Shown here one piece after another: positions 57,001-64,000 of a DNA stretch of 64,000 nt. The translations under genes were made by a program, and so were the position numbers. The DNA is from Himantopus leucocephalus (taxonomy: Eukaryota > Chordata > Aves > Charadriiformes > Recurvirostridae), in assembly GCA_003993805.1 (NCBI GenBank), contig RSEF01000003.1, positions 102,245,790-102,309,789 on the forward strand. Direction: 5' to 3'. Each line of letters starts with the position of its first letter. The first letter of the stretch is position 1. The notes beneath the pieces are model-generated. The model was not told the origin of the DNA. It did no database searches and saw nothing but the letters and a program-made list of their open reading frames with translations.

Positions 57001-58222
57001 AGTTCTTTTGAAAATCTCAACTAAATGGACTTACTAGAGGTTTATTTTTCAGGTTAGAAAGCACAGACCAAAGAAAGAACTGTTTTCTTAAATATAAAAC
57101 CAAATATATTTTATGCCCTTCCACCTTTCTGCCCATGTATGCGTACTTCAACATAGTGTATTTGGTCCCAGACTGCAAAATCAAATGAACTAAGTCTAAA
57201 GTCATACCATAATGAATTAGAAGTGACTTTGCTGACATCAGAGCCATATAAAAGTAGCTTGGGGGAGAAACTGACACCATTGCAGAGATTTTGAACTCCA
57301 TATTGCATATAGGCACAGCCAGCCTTAATTCTGCACCTTTTACCAAGAAAAGTACCAAAGTGAAGGACAGACATCGAAACCCAATCCCTCCATGTCTCCC
57401 TTAAAGCTAAAGTAAAGACATGACTTTTCTTTACAAAATTCACATCTGAGCAGCTCCAGTTCTGGCAGATTCTTCCATTCCATGATGTTCAGCTGTTCTT
57501 TCTTTCTTGACCTCTCATTCCAACGTCCACTGGGATGAGATGTAGTGGACGTGAGCAGAGGTTGCAAAGACAAAGTATGCTGTGTATGAGATGATAGAAA
57601 AATATATTCTTTCTTATCTTTTCTACCCCAACCAATCCTTAACCCTACTTTTACAGATGCTCAGTAACAACCAGTAAAAGATGGCTCAATGCATCCCTGC
57701 CAGGTGATCAAACATGGTGCTGTCTCACATATATGAGAAGAAGCAATTTGAGACACCCATACCTTCCTGTTTTGGGAAGCAAAAAAGCTAGAGGGAAAAG
57801 GAAGTGAAAAACCTCCCCAGGCTGAAAGCGCAGATCAGATCCCTTACCTTTAATAAGTCTTCTACTCTGAATGCAAGTGGTTGCTGGTAAAAGGTGATCA
57901 TCCAAAAAACCCACCCCACCATAATATCTTGACAGTAAATATAAATATTAGAGAGAGATGTCAAATCTCCAGTGACATGGTGGCCTTTGTAATTTCTGTG
58001 AAGTCATGGTACTTACCTCCTGGAAGGTAAGTGTTAATTACAATATGTGGACAAAAGCTAATGACTTGTTTTGGAGTTAATGTCCCATTCGAAAAAGATT
58101 ACTGTTGTTACCGACCACATCAAGCAATTAATGGCACCCATAATGCTTAAAAAATTAACAGTGGCAGCGTAGTTGAGTGACTATTTTGAAAAACTGGTCA
58201 TTCCTTAGAGATTAATGAGCAA
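54002..58222. other. Unique AT-rich DNA, no gene seen
   Basis: Open frames of up to 113 codons on the minus strand (57017-57443) overlap each other and carry no motif. A 12-bp tandem AATCCAATATAA pair lies at about 56898-56923. The stretch 55085-55200 resembles old AAAATG/TTTCA-rich repeats. Confidence 0.45.
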
Positions 58223-58259
58223 TTTTCTGTCAGAGTGCAGGATGCACTCTGGTAGAAAA
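58223..58259 (+). other. 17-bp hairpin with 3-nt loop
   Basis: The arm TTTTCTGTCAGAGTGCA (58223-58239) pairs with 58243-58259 around the loop GGA. In plus-strand RNA all 17 positions pair: 15 Watson-Crick plus one G-U and one U-G wobble. On the opposite strand the two wobbles would be mismatches. It lies in AT-rich, TAAT-rich unique DNA. The stem is shorter and the loop smaller than usual for a microRNA precursor, and no function is known. Confidence 0.7.
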
Positions 58260-58755
58260 CTGACAAAAGAGGCACCATCCTCAGGGGATTATTTTTAACA
58301 ATCCATTTTGTTGTGCATATTTAAAAGGAATTTTGGTAGATATCACTGCCATTCCAGAAGTATATTCTCATTTATTTTTCCCTTTAAACATTATAAGCCA
58401 ATATGTGATAAGTTATACTGGACTGGATATCTAGAATCTAAAATGGCTAATTACAGACGAATAACCAACAAGGTGTAAAACACTGCATAAGGATTTTTCT
58501 TCCAATTGCTTTCATTTAGGTTTGTTAGACAAATAAGTATCAGCAATTTAGGCAATTATGTTTCACTTAAATCAGTCACAATCGATTAATGTGAACAGTT
58601 TCACTATTTTTGCTTAAGTGTCTCTAAGCAGGTACTCTGTTTTAAAGTAGAAAGTTTCAGAAGAGACCTGTCTGATTAAAGAAATGTAATTAGGACTATA
58701 ATTAATGTGATTCTTACTAGAAACTTGAAGTGTGTTTTTTAATAACATCCATATA

Positions 58756-58803
58756 TTCTTTCTGTAAAGAATTGCCCTACTTTTCTTTCTGTAAAGAATT
58801 GCC
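58756..58803 (+). repeat. 21-bp perfect direct repeat
   Basis: TTCTTTCTGTAAAGAATTGCC occurs at 58756-58776 and again at 58783-58803, separated by six bases. It is a recent local duplication in unique DNA. No N lies nearby, so it is not one of the join artefacts. Confidence 0.9.
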
Positions 58804-61800
58804 TAAACTTTTTTTTTTAAACAAAATTTAGCCAAGATTCTATTTTGTTTCCCCACTTATCAAGTTAGTCATTGACTTACACATGCACAGCGTAAGACTG
58901 ATCAGGTGTGCAGCATCCAATATAAACTTATCATAAAGCATAGAATGGGTCAGCAGCTCCCAACCATTCCAGCTCAGAGCGATATTTCATACAAAAATCT
59001 TGGCTGTGTCCCAAAGCTCACGGGGTTACAGTTCGGGTCCAGGTCTGAGCCTCTTTTTTTTTGGCCTGAGGGCTGCTGCTGCTCCTTCCTAATTTCTCTC
59101 CCAGAGCTCACTGAGTTCATTAGCTTCAGCTCTCCAGTCCACCTCCAATAAAATTATATATCACGACCAAGGGCATCCTCAGTGGGCCTGGAACAGACTG
59201 GCATATATAATCAGTTCACAGGTAGGAGGTAAAAAAATTTCAGAGTGAACATATTGCAGATCGATTTCTGTTGCATAAAAGTCTTCACAAACTAAGCTCC
59301 TCTTCCAGAGCCTGCAGAATTGTTCTAGCTGTTCACGATGTTCACCTGAGCAGACCCCATCCTGCCTTTGAGCCTAGGTCGCAGGAGAAACAGTAATGAA
59401 CAAGCTTCTGGAGAAAGAGGAGTAAGGGCAGGAAAGCCAAAATAAAGAAATCAGGAGCCACTGACTCCCTCAGATAAAAAGTCTGCAATGGTCTAGGCTT
59501 TCCTGAGAATGACCAGGCAGGTGAAAAAAGGAAAGCATAAGGGAACTAGGCAAGTTTTAACAAGGATGTTCAGGGCCACTTGTGTAAATTACTTTCTTTT
59601 CCAAGGAGCTTTCTGAAAACAAGTCATTTTCCCTTATTTTGTTAAGTATTTATACACTGCAGTCCCTAAAAACAGGCCAGTGTAGGGTCCTTGACAGTGT
59701 GTTTCTGAGCAGTCTCCCTCCACCCCTCACCTTGGCTGCCGCGGCTTTAGCTGCGAGGCTTGGCAGTGGTCCACAGCTTTGTCCCAATGTTCTGGCGGCT
59801 GCTCTCCAGCATATGGTCTATTCATTTTTCCCCAGCTGTTACTCAGCCAGGGAGACCATGCTCTCTCCTAGCTACAAACCTTTGTTCAGAAATGGGGAAT
59901 CAATTTTCTCCTTATTAAAGGGGCAAGAAGGGCAGAGGGGAAGTGAGCAGATATTCGCATCAGACTTAAGCATCTAAGCTGAGTGCTGATGTAGAAGCTT
60001 GCTTTTACTGAATAGTTAGTCAAACCTTCAGAGGGCAATTCAGACTCTGGTGTGGAGCACTGTTTAGGAGCATGTGGCAACCAACCTCCCTCCCCCCCTC
60101 CTATTTTTCCAACTCATTTATCCTTCACATTCTCTTTCCTCTATATCCTTGGTTGTTCTGGAGTCTCCAATGACTCTTCGGGAGCTCAGTTTCCTAGTTC
60201 AGGGACTACATGACATGGTGCCTATGCCAAAATATGTGCTCATATGAACCTAAAGTAGAGGAACATTCTGCATCTTTCAGTAGTGGGCAAGGTCAAATGA
60301 CCAGAAATAAAAAATTGACTCACCTATCCTTGAGTTGTGGGTGTGTGATTTGACTAACCAGTTAAGGGAAAGCCACGCAGCAACAGTGCAGGAAACTTAT
60401 CAGACCTTACTTAAGAATTGCCGTAAGTACTCTGCAAGTAAGGACCAGCTACTTAGAAAGTGTAAGACCATTTGATAAGTGGAAAACGTACATTGAAAAC
60501 TTCGTGACTGGCCCACACCTCACAAAGCCAATGGAATAGAACTCCAAGGAAGGAAAGACTGGGGGTCAGTTGAAGAAGGAGGCAAAGCTGGCACAGCAGG
60601 GAAACCAGATCAGGTCTGGAGTGAGGGTGATCTTTACAAACTCCCATTAGAAAAGTCATTATCTACATGAAAGAGAGATATTTTATGACTCCATCACTCG
60701 GCAGCTTGCCACCAAATCAGCAAGACTAGTAGCTACTGGAGTTGTTGGAAACTTCTTTGAAACAAGAACCTTGTTGTCTGTTTTCAGTGCCTTCTAAATA
60801 AAACAAAACAAAATATTATCAAGCACCAATAGCCAAATAAAAAGGGGGAAAATCTGCACATAAATGAATAAGGCGCTGAATTAAGGAGAAGAAATTACAA
60901 GCAACAGAATAAATCTCTTCCTTCTCTCAGACGTATAGCCAGAAAACAAAAGGATCAGACGTACAACAAATGTCAAGAGACATTTTCTTTCAGTACAGTA
61001 TCTGGGATTTTTACATTGTCTGGGACAGTGCTGTAAGCATAACAGCATAAAAATCTGCCCAGATAATAGATTTATGAACACAAAAATGCAAGGGAAATGG
61101 ATCACAAACTTCACAATCTGTCCAGATGTAGCTGGAGTAAACTTTTACTTCCACTCTTCAATTTTTCACATGTGTGAATCTGTCTTGGATCATACATGGC
61201 AGAGGCTGAAGAAGAGTCAGAGGGAAAGCCCCTAGCATCTCCCTGCAAATCCATCTGAGGTGGCCCAGAATATAACAGTACAATGGTTTTTCTAGCACTT
61301 ATTATATTGATTACTATCTGGGAAATGTTCCCACTCTTGCTGCCTTTTCTTCGGTAACAGTCACAAAGACAGTGGCAGCCATTTGCTGGTCTGTGACTGT
61401 TGCTTCTTTCTCCCACAGATTCATCTCCAGTAGGTTCACAGTATCTTGCCCAGCATAACTTCCAGGTCATCAGGTCATGTCGGGTCTGTTTCTTCTTCCT
61501 TCCTCCTCTTGCTATGGGACTCGGTAGTGTTGACCCCAGATCTTCATCTGAAAGAGGGAGTAGCCCCAGAGTTTGTGGATGAGGGTACGTGGAACAGTAA
61601 GGAAAGATTTTGCAAACTCTTGGTGGATGATCAGTTGCCAGACTTGCCTATTGCTGTGGTTTTCAGAATTTATACCAGCCCCTATTTTTTCTGCCCTGAA
61701 ATAAATCAAAGCCCCTTTACCATCCACATACATTTGTGTGCTCTCACTAAATATGGGCATTAGCGTGACATTAGGCTTTGCATTGAGAGTACACAGAGAT

Positions 61801-61903
61801 AAAAAAAAAATACCGGGATAAGGGAGCAGGACAGGTCTATGTGAAGTTGTGGTGAATGAAGATGCAGTGAATAAAGCAATGACTTTATAACAATAACAAT
61901 AAC
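58804..61903. other. Unique DNA, no gene supported
   Basis: Overlapping frames of 105-132 codons on both strands at 61111-61910 have no known family. A short (ATAACA)n-like tract precedes the CR1 at 61886-61902. Confidence 0.45.
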
Positions 61904-62008
61904 TGAGCAACCTGGTCTAGTGGAAGGTGTCCCTGCCCATGGCAGGGGGGTTGGAACTAGATGATCTTTAAGGTCCTTTCCAACTTAAACCATTCTATGA
62001 TTCTATGA
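61904..62008 (+). mobile_element. CR1 3' end, ~105 bp
   Basis: The element starts at the last codons of ORF2 (TGAGCAACCTGGTCTAG, stop included). It continues through 'tggaaggtgtccctgcccatggcaggggggttggaactagatgatctttaaggtcctttccaac' and ends in CATTCTATGATTCTATGA. It is close to the common CR1 3' sequence, hence one of the younger copies here, and extremely truncated. Confidence 0.95.
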
Positions 62009-64000
62009 ACTCCAGAGCTGTTCACTAGAAGGACACTTTGCTCTAGTTTTCATTACTACAAGACAGCAAGACCACAAGAGTCAGTGATGAGTAGAACATC
62101 AGTTGGGAGGACAGAAATCTTCTCCTTGGAGTGGCAGGTTAATTTGTGCTGCAAGAACCACATCAGGGTCATGACTCCACAGATAACGAGTTGCTACTGA
62201 AAAGTGTGGTCACCTTTTTGGAGGTGTCTTGAAGCCCTTGGCAGGATGCACAGTGACAAATTTTGCCCAGGTCCCTACATCTCTGAATTAGGAATCTTGG
62301 CCTCCTGTACAAGAATCAGTGCAGGGTCCAGAGGACAACTCAAAACACTTCTTTATGAAATACTGCGTGGGAGTAAATGGCAACAAATAAGTTTAATCAC
62401 AAAGTCTTTTTTCCCGTCCTACCTTTCACTCTTCCCCTGCCCACCGCCCCTGGGTCATTGGCTGCCCATCTCCTTCCGGATGTTCCACTTGGGAACTCAG
62501 GGTTGCAACTCAGCTTTCTAAATTAGATGGCACAGGTAAGATGTTTCAAGATACGCTTATGTGTACCTACTGTACAGACTGATTTTTATCTTTCCTCCTT
62601 CAGAAGTGGGCAGAGTCATTCACATGCTCTACCTATGAGTATCATCATGACTGACCTAACTGTGCTCTGGTCGGCAATCACCAACCTCAAACAGATATTT
62701 TTTTTATTTCTGGGCGGAGACAGATCCTGTTGATCAGATATGAGGCAGAGCACCTGAAATGAAGATTTAAATGTTAACCATACACAAACACATATACATG
62801 TAGTTTCTGCTGCCGGAGGAAGGAAAAAGGTCAGAAATATTCAGATATGGAACAGAATTGGGGAAAGAAAGTGAGTTTCATTCAGATGCTCAATGCAAAG
62901 TACATGGGGTAGAACCATTCTTAAAGCACAGCACAGATTTTATCCTATAGCTCTGTCTGAGCAAATATGTCAATACTCAGTGGACAGGCAAGCAAGGATT
63001 TAAGGGAATGTGAACAACAGGGGAGGGATTTGGGGTAAACCTCGGATAAGAATGTGGATTTCACCTACTATGAAGGCATATCCATAGGAACCACTGAGAT
63101 ACGTCCTGCCCCCCCGCCCTCCGTATGTTTTTTTGGCTCCATTCCATTTCAAACACAATTAAATCTAACTACTCAAAGTGGACCAAGACTGTAGAAGTCT
63201 CACTGAAATTAGTCATCACTCTCTCGAGTAATTCTACTCATCTCAATGAATCTGTCTGCAGGAGCAGGTGTTTCTTAGCAAGAGAAGGGATTTCATAATC
63301 TGAACTCTACTTATTGAAAATCAATCTGTTGCCAGGATTATTAGAATCCCTGCGCTGAGGATACAGCACAACATTGGACCCTAGAAAATCTGTTTCAATG
63401 CAGAAACAACAAATATACAAGTTCACAGGAGAGATGTGAAGCAACACAGAGGTTTCTTTCACCTCTTTCAGACCAAACCATTGTAGCTTAGATAATGGCT
63501 CAAAACTTTCAAACTTGTGTATCTACAATTTTGGGGTATATTTCCTAATTTCTCCCCTGTAAGCTAATCGATGAAATCTATTCTCACGTCTCTCTAACCT
63601 TCTCCCTGTACTATCCAGAAATCCCAATAGTAAATACAGAAAAATCATCTGGATTCAGCTCTACGTCCAGAGCCCATCACTTCTATGAATCCCATAGTTC
63701 TACTGGACTATTAAACGTCTGGGTAGGAGTACACATTCAGCAATACTGCTTATTTTCATTCTCTACTTATAACTGGAGTTTTCCATGGCCAGTCTACTTT
63801 CTAAGGTTCACTACTAGAGATATTCTGGATTAGGAATCTCTGACATATACCCTTGTTTTACTGTTCACCATAATAATATGCTACTAAATCTGTGCCCTCC
63901 ACCAGTTCTACTACCCCAACCCAGGCTTTAACACTACTTATTGAAGGCCACCTTGATCAGGCTCCTCTGGAGAGACTTCACTTAAAAGATTGCTTCTCAG
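62009..64000. other. Unique DNA, no gene seen
   Basis: No repeat, RNA gene or supported coding frame was recognised up to the window end. Confidence 0.5.

Noticed and set aside
61111..61910. Overlapping frames of 105-132 codons on both strands, with an acceptor-like tract at about 61405-61420
   Set aside because: No known protein family, and conflicting frames on both strands.
1..64000. CRISPR array, operon, phage or other prokaryotic system
   Set aside because: Repeat content is vertebrate (avian CR1 and ERVL-type LTR). No regularly spaced repeats with unique spacers, no ribosome binding sites and no dense coding.

Overview
The window looks like a gene-poor stretch of a bird nuclear genome from a draft assembly. 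The evidence is repeat content. Nearly all recognisable elements are CR1 non-LTR retrotransposons, several ending in the characteristic ATTCTATGATTCTATGA tail. There are also two LTRs of an avian ERVL-type family, a few much older amniote retroposon remnants (L2-like, MIR-like), and no L1 or Alu-like sequence. Base composition is AT-rich. There is no sign of bacterial organisation: no operons, ribosome binding sites or CRISPR. I found no intact host protein-coding gene. The longest open frames (up to about 200 codons) are what six random frames of this length give, or they lie inside repeats.

Layout: 1-8.6 kb is unique AT-rich DNA with one CR1 tail (6.1 kb). At 8.6-9.0 kb a CR1 fragment runs into a 100-N gap, followed by a 178-bp orphan contig. 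At 9-21 kb is mostly unique DNA with one exon-like minus-strand frame (10.3-10.5 kb), a strong G-quadruplex motif (11.2 kb) and three one-N joins with duplicated flanks. At 21.0-21.9 kb is a longer CR1 carrying the end of its reverse-transcriptase ORF. At 22.7-24.8 kb are an ancient MIR-like SINE, a minus-strand LTR fragment and an old CR1 tail. At 29.7-30.8 kb is a complete solo LTR with a 5-bp target duplication. At 32.8 and 36.8 kb are two more duplicated one-N joins, and between them (35.5-36.1 kb) lies an L2-like reverse-transcriptase fossil. At 40.4 kb is a second CR1 lineage. At 44.5-46.3 kb are an old CR1 interrupted by another old CR1 in the opposite orientation, then a younger CR1. 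At 47.4-48.2 kb are two microsatellites grown from retroposon tails. At 50.4 kb is another CR1 reverse-transcriptase fossil. 50.6-64 kb is unique DNA with a 17-bp hairpin at 58.2 kb and a short CR1 tail at 61.9 kb.

Nothing here works together as a pathway; the window is a record of retroposon layers of different age. Five of the one-N joins are flanked by near-identical direct copies. All ten substitutions between the four ungapped copy pairs are transitions, four of them at CpG. I read these as unmerged allelic contig ends, not biology. No undescribed functional system could be demonstrated. The items most worth a second look are the exon-like frame at 10.3 kb, the 17-bp hairpin at 58.2 kb, the L2-like fossil, the nested CR1 and the 48-bp tandem array inside the LTR family.
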